Positions 24,569-34,065 of a DNA stretch of 35,151 bases are shown piece after piece. Under the pieces are notes generated by a model, which searched no databases, had not been told where the DNA came from, and was given only the letters and a program-made list of their open reading frames with translations. A program made the translations under genes and the position numbers. The DNA comes from Candidatus Yanofskybacteria bacterium RIFCSPLOWO2_02_FULL_41_13 (GTDB lineage Bacteria > Patescibacteriota > Minisyncoccia > 2-02-FULL-40-12 > GWA2-44-9). The stretch lies in the NCBI GenBank assembly GCA_001795735.1, contig MGKQ01000005.1:1-35151 (forward strand). Direction: 5' to 3'. The stretch's first letter is position 1; every line of letters starts with the position of its first letter.

Positions 24569-25621
24569 ATGGATAGGCTGTTTGATAAAAATGCAAGAAT
24601 CGCCCTTGTCTGCAAGGGCGGTCCGGAAAATGGTCCCTACAGTTCTTTAGCGGCCAGAACAATAACCGAGATACTAGAGAAAAACGGTTCTAAAATTTCT
24701 GGAATCTATGCCTGTTCGGGCTCAACTCCCACTGCATTATTGGGTTGTGTCGGCGAGTATCCGAAACTTTGTGATACATGGGCTAATCTTAAGCCGATCG
24801 ATGTTGTAGGCAAAGTCCACAAGATAAGGACAGTTATGCGGATATTAAGGAAAGAATCAGTTTTTGAAAGCCATGCTCTGGGCGAGTTATTGAGAAAAAA
24901 TTGGGACCTTGATAAAATCTTTTCTTCCGAAGCGTTGCCAATAAAGTTTCCGGCAGTTGATATTTACTCTTCAGAATATGTTATTTTCTCCAACAAAAAC
25001 GAGAAGCATAAGAAGTGGTTTTTGGAAGGCGTTCTGGGTTCAATGGCTCTTGTGCCGTTTCTCCAGCCACAGACGATTTTAGATCCGGTAGAATCTGAGC
25101 TGATTGAGCCGGAGAGAGTGGTGGGTAATAAGCTTTTACTGGTTGACGGCGGCTTTATGGGCAATTTGCTTCTTGAAGAGGCTATGCGGGATGGTTACGA
25201 CCTTATTTTCTTGATTGATATTCATGGGCTCAATCCTTCAAAAATGGGTCTAGATGAAAAATACCACTGGACAAATCTTACCAGAAGTTCACTGCATGTT
25301 TTGACAAACACTAACGACGTTCGGCAATACCAGATGACTGACAGAATTAACGAAGAGATCAGAATTAAGGATGAGCTTAAGGCTTTACTTGAATTGCTTC
25401 CCCAAGAACATGCCCCTATTCTTCGGGCCACTATCAACAGAATGAACAGCGGAAGATTAAGGCTTGGCGATAAGAATGAAACACAAATTGTTGTTGTATC
25501 GAATAAGAAACATGCTTCGCTCTTTAACTTCGCTAAATTTACCCGAAAAGATGTTCTTAAGTTAATGAATGCCGGTTATGATGCCTCGGTAACCGCATTA
25601 GACAGACTGGGCTTGAAGTAA
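24569..25621 (+). CDS. Patatin-like phospholipase family protein
   Basis: ARIALVCKGGPENGPYSS (oxyanion-hole-like), GIYACSGSTPTALLG (nucleophile elbow position), LLLVDGGFMGNL (Asp-Gly dyad motif). Confidence 0.78.
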   Translation: MDRLFDKNARIALVCKGGPENGPYSSLAARTITEILEKNGSKISGIYACSGSTPTALLGCVGEYPKLCDTWANLKPIDVVGKVHKIRTVMRILRKESVFESHALGELLRKNWDLDKIFSSEALPIKFPAVDIYSSEYVIFSNKNEKHKKWFLEGVLGSMALVPFLQPQTILDPVESELIEPERVVGNKLLLVDGGFMGNLLLEEAMRDGYDLIFLIDIHGLNPSKMGLDEKYHWTNLTRSSLHVLTNTNDVRQYQMTDRINEEIRIKDELKALLELLPQEHAPILRATINRMNSGRLRLGDKNETQIVVVSNKKHASLFNFAKFTRKDVLKLMNAGYDASVTALDRLGLK

Positions 25622-25629
25622 AAATACAT

Positions 25630-25656
25630 GCTCCCTAAAGGGGAGCTTTATTTTTT
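25630..25656 (+). terminator. Intrinsic terminator after patatin gene
   Basis: GCTCCC-TAAAG-GGGAGC followed by TTTATTTTTT. Confidence 0.8.
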
Positions 25657-25708
25657 CGTAGATTTAGCTTACTCTATGGCTATAATCGGATCTTTAAAAA
25701 GGCTGAGT

Positions 25709-27037
25709 ATGTCTGTTGCAAACCAAATAAAAACCGACCTTATTATCATTGGCGGTGGCATAATGGGCTCAGCTGTTGCTTATCAGGCCGCATTACTGGG
25801 AGTAAAATCAGTAATTCTTGAGAATAATAATCTTGCCGGGCCTCATTATTCTACTAATATCTGGGCTCCCAGGGCCGATTACATGCCCAGCGATATTGAT
25901 GAAGTTGAAAGAACGACTTACGAATGTTGCCGCTGGCTTCATATTTTGCCGGAATGCTTTAGTCCGCAATTATTTTTAATATTGATAAACAGTAGAACTC
26001 CTTACAAGTATAATGATTTCAGATCATTGCTTCGCCTCTATGACCGCTTAACAAAAGAAAGGCTAAGTCCTTTCCCATCCAAAAGTTTTGGCATAAGTGA
26101 AGCCGGTCTTAGAAAAATGGAGCCTAATCTAAGGGTAGGCAAGTTTGACAGGGGTCTTGGCTTTTATGAGCTGGTTTCCGATCCCAAGATAATTGCCAAG
26201 GCGCTTAAATCGAGAACGGAAAGTTTAGTATTGGGCAATAAAATGCTGAGAATAAGAAAAATTGCCGGCTATGAAAGAAATTCCGATGGCATGATAAGCC
26301 GGGTTATCATTATCACCGAATCGGATGATGTCATCGTGTTATCAAAAAGCAGAGGTATCCCGGCAGTTATTAATGCAACCGGACCCTGGATTAATCAAAC
26401 TGCATCGGATTTAGGGATAAATTTTCCCATTGAGTCGCATATCGGTGTTCAGGGGGCAATTTTTGAGAAATACTGTTTTCAGTCGAATCTTTTAATCTTT
26501 GCTGAAGACGGCAAATATCTGATAGTAAGGCCGTATAAGGATCATGTTCAGATTGGTCCGACAAACAAGTTTTACGGTGGTACGATAGATGAATTTAAGT
26601 CTGACAAAGAAAAAATGGAAAAGCACCTAAGCTATCTCGAAAGAAACTTTAAAGAGATAGTTGAGCTTAACTATACGAATAAGGATTTGGTATTAAAATC
26701 AGTTGGTGCCCGTCTTAAGCTAAAGTTGCCGATTAACTCCAATCGGCCATTCATTTTCTCAGAAAATAATGCCAGCATCAGTAATTATTTTGCGGTTTAC
26801 CCGGGGAAACTTCCATCAGCTTTAAGAACGGCCGATGAGCTCCTGAAGATTGTAGCAGAAAGAGGATTGACGCCGTATAGTATCAAGCATTTCATTGGCA
26901 GTACTAAAGGAGTTCTGATCGGAGAACGGCGGACCAAGAATTCTGTGCTATTATGGATGGAAAAAATAAAATCTCTTTTCATCGTTGGAATTAATATATT
27001 TATTGATAAATTTAAATCAAAAACCCCTAGAAAGTAG
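25709..27037 (+). CDS. FAD-dependent oxidoreductase, DAO / glycerol-3-phosphate dehydrogenase-like
   Basis: DLIIIGGGIMGSAVAYQAALLGVKSVILE (Rossmann GxGxxG); VINATGPWINQTASDLG; SVGARLKLKLP. Start moved to MSVANQ because the upstream part of the track ORF is the terminator. Confidence 0.85.
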   Translation: MSVANQIKTDLIIIGGGIMGSAVAYQAALLGVKSVILENNNLAGPHYSTNIWAPRADYMPSDIDEVERTTYECCRWLHILPECFSPQLFLILINSRTPYKYNDFRSLLRLYDRLTKERLSPFPSKSFGISEAGLRKMEPNLRVGKFDRGLGFYELVSDPKIIAKALKSRTESLVLGNKMLRIRKIAGYERNSDGMISRVIIITESDDVIVLSKSRGIPAVINATGPWINQTASDLGINFPIESHIGVQGAIFEKYCFQSNLLIFAEDGKYLIVRPYKDHVQIGPTNKFYGGTIDEFKSDKEKMEKHLSYLERNFKEIVELNYTNKDLVLKSVGARLKLKLPINSNRPFIFSENNASISNYFAVYPGKLPSALRTADELLKIVAERGLTPYSIKHFIGSTKGVLIGERRTKNSVLLWMEKIKSLFIVGINIFIDKFKSKTPRK

Positions 27038-27044
27038 GGGTTTT
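27020..27044. terminator. Bidirectional terminator between convergent genes
   Basis: AAAACCCCTA-GAAAG-TAGGGGTTTT. Confidence 0.88.
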
Positions 27045-27928
27045 CATTTAATTATGCCTCTTTTTTTCAGGTCTTCTATGAATTCATTTACGTCTTTTAT
27101 CGATACGGCGTAGATGAATTTTCTCATTACTTCGAGGGTTACTCCTCCGACTCTTCCTTTTTTATTTAAAACCGGCCCGCCGGAAAAGCCTTCTTCTGCA
27201 TCACCCAGAATTCTGTATAGGGTATTTACGCCGCTTTTGTTTATTGGCATATTCTGAATAACTTCATAAACCTGTCCTTCGAAACTTTCTTTTATAATGT
27301 CGCTCAGTACGGAGATCATTCTTCCGTTGGCATCAGGATAAGAAGAAAAAACCGGTATATAGCCGCTGCTATAGACGAACTCTTGTTCTTTTAGCTCTTC
27401 TGTTTCAAGCGGTTTTAGGTTCTTGGGATACTTTTCGGCTCTAAGCGCCATATAATCTTTGTGTTGTCCCAACTTACCCATTGCGATTGGTACTAGTTTA
27501 AAATCTTCGGAAATCCCGTTAATATTGGTGGTTGCATTAAAAGTATATTCATATTGGCCGTTAGCGCTTCTTGGGAATTCTGATATCGGATCAATCTCAG
27601 AGAGAATGCCTCGTTTGGCCAGTTCAGAAATACTGTCAACCAGTAAATGTCTGGCAGTTATAACTATTCCTGGCTTGATCATAAATCCTGTTGCTCCGGC
27701 TTCTATCTTTGGCACAAATGTCCGGGTCACCATGCTCAGGGGGTCGTTACCGGTAATTTTGAATACTAGGGTTATGGCCAGTACGTTCTTTTCAGCTTCT
27801 TTTACCGCATCAGGTCTTGCCGGTATTGTTTGTGATCTTTCCGATTGAGACGGCGGGGGATAGCCGGACTGGGCACTGCAACCGGCAAATAAAAAAGCCA
27901 AAATGACTACAAAAATTTTTCTCATCAC
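27044..27928 (-). CDS. Trypsin-like serine protease lipoprotein
   Basis: Lipobox FLFAGC; GATGFMIKPGIVITARHLL (His), HKDYMALRAE (Asp), EEGFSGGPVLNKKGRVGGVT (Ser). Confidence 0.82.
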   Translation of the reverse strand: MMRKIFVVILAFLFAGCSAQSGYPPPSQSERSQTIPARPDAVKEAEKNVLAITLVFKITGNDPLSMVTRTFVPKIEAGATGFMIKPGIVITARHLLVDSISELAKRGILSEIDPISEFPRSANGQYEYTFNATTNINGISEDFKLVPIAMGKLGQHKDYMALRAEKYPKNLKPLETEELKEQEFVYSSGYIPVFSSYPDANGRMISVLSDIIKESFEGQVYEVIQNMPINKSGVNTLYRILGDAEEGFSGGPVLNKKGRVGGVTLEVMRKFIYAVSIKDVNEFIEDLKKRGIIK

Positions 27929-28041
27929 GTCCTCTTTTCAAAGATCGATGTCTGAATCAAAGAGTAGTATTCTTTTAAACTTAAAACAACCCTATTCTGT
28001 GGAGATAGTTAGCGTAGCATATAGTATGCTATGATACGTGT

Positions 28042-28666
28042 ATGAATCATCTAAGGAAGAGCGCACAAGAATTACGAGATGATGGTTACTCTTATAACAT
28101 GATTTCCGCTAAGCTGGGCATAGCCAAGAGCACTTTAAGTAATTGGTTCAAAGATAAGCCCTGCTATAAAGTCTGCTGAAAAAAGTCACAACAAGAAAGT
28201 AACGGAAATTAATAATTTACTAGAAGAAGGGATTAGGGAAGTCGGGATACTGAACAGAAGAGATTTGTGGTTATTAGGCCTAGGTCTTTATATAGGCGAG
28301 GGAACAAAAACTTATGAAAATGTTCGCATCATAAACTCTGATCCTAATGTTGTCAACCTTGCTATTAAATGGTTCAAAGAAATTTGTAAAGTAAAGAATG
28401 ATAATATAACCATAACTCTACATCTTTACCCGGATAATGACCTGAAAGAATGCATTGACTTTTGGATGGAAACCACCGGTCTTACTTTAAAAAACTTTAG
28501 AAAAACACAGTTAGATAGGAGGAAAGATAAATCAACGATAAGAAAAAGAGCATTGCCATTTGGCACAGCTCATATTAATATAATCTGTAATGGTAATAAA
28601 AAATACGGAGTAAAGTTACATAGAAGATTAATGGGATGGATTAATGGCGTCTTATCTCAGTCATAA
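28042..28666 (+). pseudogene. HTH + LAGLIDADG-like (homing-endonuclease-fold) protein split by an apparent frameshift
   Basis: Frame 1: MNHLRKSAQELRDDGYSYNMISAKLGIAKSTLSNWFKDKPCYKVC*; shifting by one nt after AAG-CCC-T gives AIKSAEKSHNKKVTEINNLLEEGIREVGILNRRDLWLLGLGLYIGEGTKT... through to 28666. Confidence 0.75.
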
Positions 28667-28670
28667 GAAC

Positions 28671-28744
28671 GCGGGTATAGTACAGTGGTAGTACGACTCC
28701 CTTCCAAGGAGTAGACACGAGTTCGAATCTCGTTACCCGCTCCA
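28671..28744 (+). tRNA. tRNA-Gly (anticodon TCC), 3' CCA encoded
   Basis: GCGGGTA...TACCCGC acceptor, ACTCC-CTTCCAA-GGAGT anticodon arm, CGAG-TTCGAAT-CTCG T arm, discriminator T then CCA. Confidence 0.95.
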
Positions 28745-28861
28745 AAGGAGAATTTTTTCTAAAAATTCTCAAGTAACTCAATTAATATCTCAAATTTTAA
28801 AGGTCGTCCATTAACCTGCTCAAAATTACTTTATAATAAAAAAACCAGCATATATTGCTGG

Positions 28862-31147
28862 CTAATTTTTATCTGAATAGCGTTGAGTTAACTCATTCAG
28901 GTAGTTTTCGACTTGTTCAGAAAATTCAACTTTATTTCGGTTCTCGTAGATTCTGTCTATTACCCTTCTGGCCAACGGGCCGGCAACCCAGCCTCCGGTA
29001 ACTTGCGTATTGATGCTACCGCTGGTTTTTCTCATGTAAGTCGGGAGATCTATGATTTTACTGAAATCATCATTCCCGAAACGGAAAGCAATTACTATTT
29101 CCGGCGTTCCGCACCAGATCGAAACATCTTTTGGTCCATTTGATGTGCCGGTTTTGCAAGCTACCTGCTGTTTGATATCGCGCATTGATATTTTAGCCGT
29201 CCCGATCTTAGTTACCGCTCTCATTAAGGCGACCATCTTATCGGCTGTTTTATCCGATAATACTTCTTTCGCTATGGGTGCATCTGATTTAAAGATTGTT
29301 TTAATGCCATAAGAATCCTTTACTTCTTTAATAAGGGTTGGCCTTAGGTAAATACCTTTTCGGAAGAAAACCGTATAAGCATTGGCAAGCTCAAGCATAT
29401 TAACGTCAGAACCACCTATTACCGTCGGCAAACCTACTTCTAAGCCGCCGCCGTTCCCATCATATCCCGGTCTTCTAAACCAGACATTGCCGTCTGAATC
29501 TTTAACTACGCCGTAATTACCACGGACCCCCATGCTATTGGCAGTTAAAACTACCGATTGGGCTCCATTCGGAAGCGACATGGCTAAATTAAGCGTAGCC
29601 AGATTTATGGAACGAATTAGGCCGGTGGCAAGGTCTATGTATCCATAAGGTACGGGATTTTCTTCTCTAAAATTCTGAGGCGCCCAGATTTTGCCTTCGC
29701 CCCATATTCTGGTGAACGGACAATTGCAAATCTTGTCAAAAAATCCTTTCTGATAATGTTCCATTGCTGCGGCGTAAGTAAACGGCTTAAATCCGGAACC
29801 GGGTGATCGGGAAGCCATCGCCCTGTTGTATTGAGTTTCGTCAAAGTTATTACCTCCGCTCAAAGCAAGAATATTACCGGTAGAAGTTTCGATTATAACG
29901 AATGCTCCGTTTATTTTGTCTTCTTGCTTGAGGCCCTCATTAAGGGAGCCCAGATGTTTCTCAAATTCTTCCGAGGCTATATTCTGAACCTCCGTATTTA
30001 TGGTTGTATAGATTCTGAATCCACCATGTTCTGATAACTGTGCCTCTGAGACACCCCGAGACAGAAGAAATTCTTTTACCATCCGGTTGCCATAACCATA
30101 GGCCGGATTCTTAATCGGCTTAAGTCTGATTAGGTCAGAGTCAAGCGGTTCATCTTTTTTAAATCTGGTAGTTTCGAATTCTGTTTTAGAAATATTGCCT
30201 TCATCGAGCATTCTTTCTAGAACCCAGTTGTACCGGTCTCTGGCGAAAGTAAGCCTGATAATTTCTTTGGCTGATTCGGCTTCGTATTCTTTTTTTATTT
30301 TCTGGGTAGCTTCCGGGTCTTCTTTCCCGTCGATTATCGGCTCGTTTGGTTTATGATAGACTGGGCAGTAAAGAGAGGGGGATTTATTCATACTGACAAG
30401 AATTGCAATTTCTCGCAAAGTCAGTTCATCTTTTCTTAAATCTTTGCCGAAATACCTCAAAGCTCCTTCGGCAACTCCGTTGACGCCATGGCCGAGATAA
30501 ATCATATTCATAAAATCTTCAATAATTTTATCTCTCGACCTGTGTTCTACCAGTTGGATTGCAATACGGGCCTCTTTTACTTTTCTGGATAAAGTATGTT
30601 CTCGGGTGTAAAATTGTTTTATCTTATCGCCGTAATATAGCCGAGTATACTGCTGGGCGATTCCGCTTGCCCCAGAATTTCTCAGATACTTAATATTAAA
30701 CTTGCGAAGAATATTTCCAACAACGGCTCTGATTACAGCCGGAAGATCCACGCCCGGATGTGAATAAAATCTTTGATCTTCGGCGGCTATAAGCCCATTT
30801 TTTAATTGTTCAGGCACTTCGGCTAATTTTAGTGGGTCTCTCACTTCCTGAAAAAATCTCCCTATCGTTTCGTTATTATCGGCGTAGACATAAGAGGTAA
30901 GCTTAAAGCCCGCCTGGCTTTGTTCGGAGAAATCCAACAGCTGGCCGTTATCATCTTTTAGATCGCCGACATAACGGAAGATATAATAATAGCTTCCGGC
31001 TGAAGCAAGCGTAAAAAAAATAACAATACCCCAGAATGCTCTTTTAACCCACGGCCGTCGTTTAATTATGACAAGCCAGTATTTTTCTTTGATTCTCTTG
31101 GGTATATATTCAAGGAGTTCTCTTGATTTTGACCAGAATATCCGCAA
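28862..31147 (-). CDS. Class A penicillin-binding protein (PBP1A family)
   Basis: GT51 motifs AAEDQRFYSHPGVDLPAVIRA, RKVKEARIAIQLVE; transpeptidase SPGSGFKPFTYAAAME and KTGTSNGPKD. Confidence 0.95.
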   Translation of the reverse strand: MRIFWSKSRELLEYIPKRIKEKYWLVIIKRRPWVKRAFWGIVIFFTLASAGSYYYIFRYVGDLKDDNGQLLDFSEQSQAGFKLTSYVYADNNETIGRFFQEVRDPLKLAEVPEQLKNGLIAAEDQRFYSHPGVDLPAVIRAVVGNILRKFNIKYLRNSGASGIAQQYTRLYYGDKIKQFYTREHTLSRKVKEARIAIQLVEHRSRDKIIEDFMNMIYLGHGVNGVAEGALRYFGKDLRKDELTLREIAILVSMNKSPSLYCPVYHKPNEPIIDGKEDPEATQKIKKEYEAESAKEIIRLTFARDRYNWVLERMLDEGNISKTEFETTRFKKDEPLDSDLIRLKPIKNPAYGYGNRMVKEFLLSRGVSEAQLSEHGGFRIYTTINTEVQNIASEEFEKHLGSLNEGLKQEDKINGAFVIIETSTGNILALSGGNNFDETQYNRAMASRSPGSGFKPFTYAAAMEHYQKGFFDKICNCPFTRIWGEGKIWAPQNFREENPVPYGYIDLATGLIRSINLATLNLAMSLPNGAQSVVLTANSMGVRGNYGVVKDSDGNVWFRRPGYDGNGGGLEVGLPTVIGGSDVNMLELANAYTVFFRKGIYLRPTLIKEVKDSYGIKTIFKSDAPIAKEVLSDKTADKMVALMRAVTKIGTAKISMRDIKQQVACKTGTSNGPKDVSIWCGTPEIVIAFRFGNDDFSKIIDLPTYMRKTSGSINTQVTGGWVAGPLARRVIDRIYENRNKVEFSEQVENYLNELTQRYSDKN

Positions 31148-31254
31148 TTACACCCCCTTTTTATTGTAAATGAACATCGTGATGCCTATAGTATTAGCGT
31201 ATTTTTTGCTGTTTGGCAAATGCGTATTTTTATGATAAAATTTAAAAGTTAAAT

Positions 31255-31326
31255 GCCCCTGTAGTTCAACGGATAGAATACCTCCCTTCTAAGGAGGGGA
31301 TCCAAGTTCGATTCTTGGCGGGGGTA
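31255..31326 (+). tRNA. tRNA-Arg (anticodon TCT), CCA apparently not encoded
   Basis: GCCCCTG/CGGGGGT acceptor (first pair G-U), CCTCC-CTTCTAA-GGAGG, CCAAG-TTCGATT-CTTGG; followed by CATAG. Confidence 0.92.
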
Positions 31327-31332
31327 CATAGA

Positions 31333-31369
31333 AATCTAAAAACGGGTCTTTAAGACCCGTTTTTAGATT
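31333..31369 (+). terminator. Intrinsic terminator downstream of tRNA-Arg
   Basis: AATCTAAAAACGGGTCT-TTA-AGACCCGTTTTTAGATT. Confidence 0.88.
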
Positions 31370-31406
31370 AACTTTTTTTCGAAGGAAACCAACTGTACCT
31401 AATATC

Positions 31407-31435
31407 TTGACACTTCCAGCCTTCTTTTGCTAATC
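31407..31435 (+). promoter_or_regulatory. Putative promoter for the 31480 gene
   Basis: TTGACA-N17-CTAATC with TG extended -10 context; SD AAAGGAG before the ATG. Confidence 0.45.
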
Positions 31436-31479
31436 TGCTTTCGGAATGGGTACTTAAAAACTAAAGCAAAAGGAGTAAA

Positions 31480-32142
31480 ATGCCTTACGTTCCGAGTAAA
31501 AAAACAGACGGCAAATCTACTGACCGCGAGGTTATTGATGGTGCGGTAGAATGTCTGGCCAATGAGGTGGTTTCGAAAATTTCGGACAATCTTTCCCTTC
31601 TCATTCAGTACAAGCTTGCTTTCATGGATGTCGCGAAGTCACTTTATTTTACGTCTTGTGGAATCGGCATTAACAAAAGGGTTGAATTGGCGCAAGCAAT
31701 TCGTGATGTCGGTGCCGAGTATGATTATGAGGGTGCGTACTTAGGAGAGCTTAACTATGCGATTACCAGATTTATTCAGCGTGTCCCACAGCTTCTTGTT
31801 GCGAAAAAAAAGTGGAAGGATGAGTTGCGTTACTGGGTCTATGCACGGACTGTTGCAGCACTCATTTACGCCGCGCGACATACGGAACATTTTGGTACAG
31901 GCATTGATGGCGTTTTTGAGGATATCAAAGATGAGTATAAGCGTCGTGTAAATCCAGCTTATGAAGCAGCTCAGATTCTCAAGAACGGCGACTGCTATGA
32001 TACGCCGTACTACACTCGGCTAATCGAACTCGTTGATGAGGCTGGAACGCTGATTGGCCATCAAGAAGTTATGCTAAAACGAAGTGACACTACGCTTCAT
32101 CAAGACCTGCTCGATTTTAGTGTTGTAGTAAAAAAGAAGTAG
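31480..32142 (+). CDS. Conserved-looking protein of unknown function (MPYVPSKK...)
   Basis: 220-aa ORF with strong SD (AAAAGGAGTAAAATG); alpha-helical, no catalytic motif recognised. Confidence 0.75.
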   Translation: MPYVPSKKTDGKSTDREVIDGAVECLANEVVSKISDNLSLLIQYKLAFMDVAKSLYFTSCGIGINKRVELAQAIRDVGAEYDYEGAYLGELNYAITRFIQRVPQLLVAKKKWKDELRYWVYARTVAALIYAARHTEHFGTGIDGVFEDIKDEYKRRVNPAYEAAQILKNGDCYDTPYYTRLIELVDEAGTLIGHQEVMLKRSDTTLHQDLLDFSVVVKKK

Positions 32143-32232
32143 GGGACTTTTTTTTACGATCACAGGTATCAGCCTCACATATCGTGGGGCTTTTAAAATG
32201 GTAAAATTTGAGCTATAATTAGTAGTTATTAT

Positions 32233-32306
32233 CGGGGTGGCGTATGATGGTGGTACGACTGCTTTGGGAGCAGTTAGACCGAGTTCGATTCTCGGCACCC
32301 CGACCA
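32233..32306 (+). tRNA. tRNA-Pro (anticodon TGG), CCA encoded
   Basis: CGGGGTG...CACCCCG-A-CCA; ACTGC-TTTGGGA-GCAGT; CCGAG-TTCGATT-CTCGG. Confidence 0.92.
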
Positions 32307-32386
32307 ATCAAAACTTAGCGATTTTTTGGAGTGCTGGCCATCAGGGAATGGGGTCATCAATTACAGAGGAATAATAATTTAATAAA

Positions 32387-32776
32387 ATGGACAATAAATT
32401 ATTTCAAGTTTCAATAAAAGGATTGATCATTAAGGAAAATAAAATCTTACTTCTGCACGAAAAGAAGGATACTTGGGACTTGCCAGGCGGGAGATTGCAA
32501 CATGGAGAAAGTTTCGAACAAACACTAGAGAGAGAGTGTGAAGAGGAAATGGGAGTAAAATGTGAAGTATTAGACAAACAGCCCACTTTTTCTTGGATTG
32601 CCGAGGATAGCATTGGGAATTGGCGGGTTATGCTTTGTTTTCGTATAAAACTGGAACATTTTAATTTTCGATACTCAGATGAATGCATTGGATACGATTT
32701 TTTTAATAAATCTACCATTAATACCATTAACGTTGTTCCGCAGATAAAACGGCTAAAAGAATTTTTGCAATCTTAG
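32387..32776 (+). CDS. Nudix hydrolase
   Basis: Nudix box GGRLQHGESFEQTLERECEEEMG. Confidence 0.93.
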   Translation: MDNKLFQVSIKGLIIKENKILLLHEKKDTWDLPGGRLQHGESFEQTLERECEEEMGVKCEVLDKQPTFSWIAEDSIGNWRVMLCFRIKLEHFNFRYSDECIGYDFFNKSTINTINVVPQIKRLKEFLQS

Positions 32777-32898
32777 AGGCCCAATATAGCCGTTCCAACT
32801 TCCTCCCATAAAGCCGACAGAATTTGACATAATTTATTATATTTGATATAATATACACAATCTTGAGCTCTTGAACAATTTGATAAAAGGAGGCGCGG

Positions 32899-33846
32899 AT
32901 GGAAGAAAAGAAAATGGGCTTGATGAAGTGCCTGTTTGTGCTGTTTGCTGGGGGAGTAATTTTTCTACTCCTGTTGGCCATTTACCCCTTTTGGCTATTG
33001 TTTGCGAAGGTGACGAATCTCATCGGTGTGAAGGGCATTCGTAACACAAGCGGGAAGCTTCAAACCCCTGTGGTGTTTTACGAACATTCTGTCACGAAGA
33101 GAATTGTTGCTTTTGTAGCAGTAATTCATATCGCTGAACCGGCATATTACGCCGCCATTCAAGAGCTCATCGATTCACTCAAAGGCTATAAGATTCTCTT
33201 TGAGGCGACAGGCAAACTATCTCCACAAGAGGAGCAGGCTCTGACCCAAAAAGAGAAAGATATCTCGAGTCAATTTGACTTCATCTTCGACCTGATGAAA
33301 AAAATCAATGAGCTCATGTCGCTTCAGTACCAGAAAGACGGATTGACCTACTCTGCCTCGTGGATTAATACCGACATGAGGTTGTATGATCTGATTCGGG
33401 CATTTGCCCAACAGGACATCTCTCTTATAAAGAAAGGTAGGGACATCGACGACCCGTTCACAGAGGAATTTGGGCAGACCGTCGCGAGATGGTTCATCAA
33501 TAAACTCTTCAGCCGATTCATTCCAGTTGGAGTTGTTCTGTCCGTCGTCGCCTTCTTCTCGAGAGACAAGAGGGTGGCAAAACGGTTAATCCTAGATGCT
33601 CGTAACGAAATAGCTTTTCAGGGTATAAACGAGTACTTGAAGGACAGCGACATCGTGACGATTTGGGGAGCGGCGCATCTGTCTGGTATCGAGAAATGCC
33701 TCAAGAAGAGTGGGTTCAGAGAAGTTCGACGAGAGTGGTTCACGGCCTACACGGTTCGTGACTACTCGCTTTTCGATGCCATCAAAAAGGGCATGCGCGC
33801 TACCAAAGAAGCGGCAAGTGCTGCAACCGCGCTCAAAAAGGACTAA
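32899..33846 (+). CDS. TraB/TIKI-like membrane-anchored protein
   Basis: N-terminal TM; VAVIHIAEPAYYAAIQELIDSLKGYKILFE and VTIWGAAHLSGIEKCLKKSGFREVRREWFTAY resemble TraB/GumN/TIKI motifs; SD AAAGGAGGCGCGGATG. Confidence 0.68.
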   Translation: MEEKKMGLMKCLFVLFAGGVIFLLLLAIYPFWLLFAKVTNLIGVKGIRNTSGKLQTPVVFYEHSVTKRIVAFVAVIHIAEPAYYAAIQELIDSLKGYKILFEATGKLSPQEEQALTQKEKDISSQFDFIFDLMKKINELMSLQYQKDGLTYSASWINTDMRLYDLIRAFAQQDISLIKKGRDIDDPFTEEFGQTVARWFINKLFSRFIPVGVVLSVVAFFSRDKRVAKRLILDARNEIAFQGINEYLKDSDIVTIWGAAHLSGIEKCLKKSGFREVRREWFTAYTVRDYSLFDAIKKGMRATKEAASAATALKKD

Positions 33847-33850
33847 CGTC

Positions 33851-33882
33851 CAGCGGTGGTGATCTCGTGATTGCCACCGCTT
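33851..33882 (+). terminator. Hairpin terminator
   Basis: AGCGGTGG...CCACCGCTTTTAA. Confidence 0.7.
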
Positions 33883-34012
33883 TTAATTTTTCTAAAGAAC
33901 AAACAATTGAAATAAATCTGTTTTTAATATATTATTTCTTTATTCCTACTTATCCCGATATTATTGCGTTCACTCAAAATGGGTTCGCACTAAATTCAGG
34001 ATACGCGACAAG

Positions 34013-34051
34013 AAATTAAAAACTAGACATGTTGTGTCTAGTTTTTAATTT
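34013..34051. terminator. Bidirectional intrinsic terminator
   Basis: AAATTAAAAACTAGACA-TGTTG-TGTCTAGTTTTTAATTT, 17-bp stem. Confidence 0.87.
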
Positions 34052-34065
34052 GATGAAGGGATATC

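Noticed and set aside
25628-25708. N-terminal extension MLPKGELYFFVDLAYSMAIIGSLKRLS of the FAD enzyme
   Set aside because: It translates an intrinsic terminator (GCTCCC-TAAAG-GGGAGC-TTTATTTTTT); the start at 25709 directly precedes the Rossmann motif.
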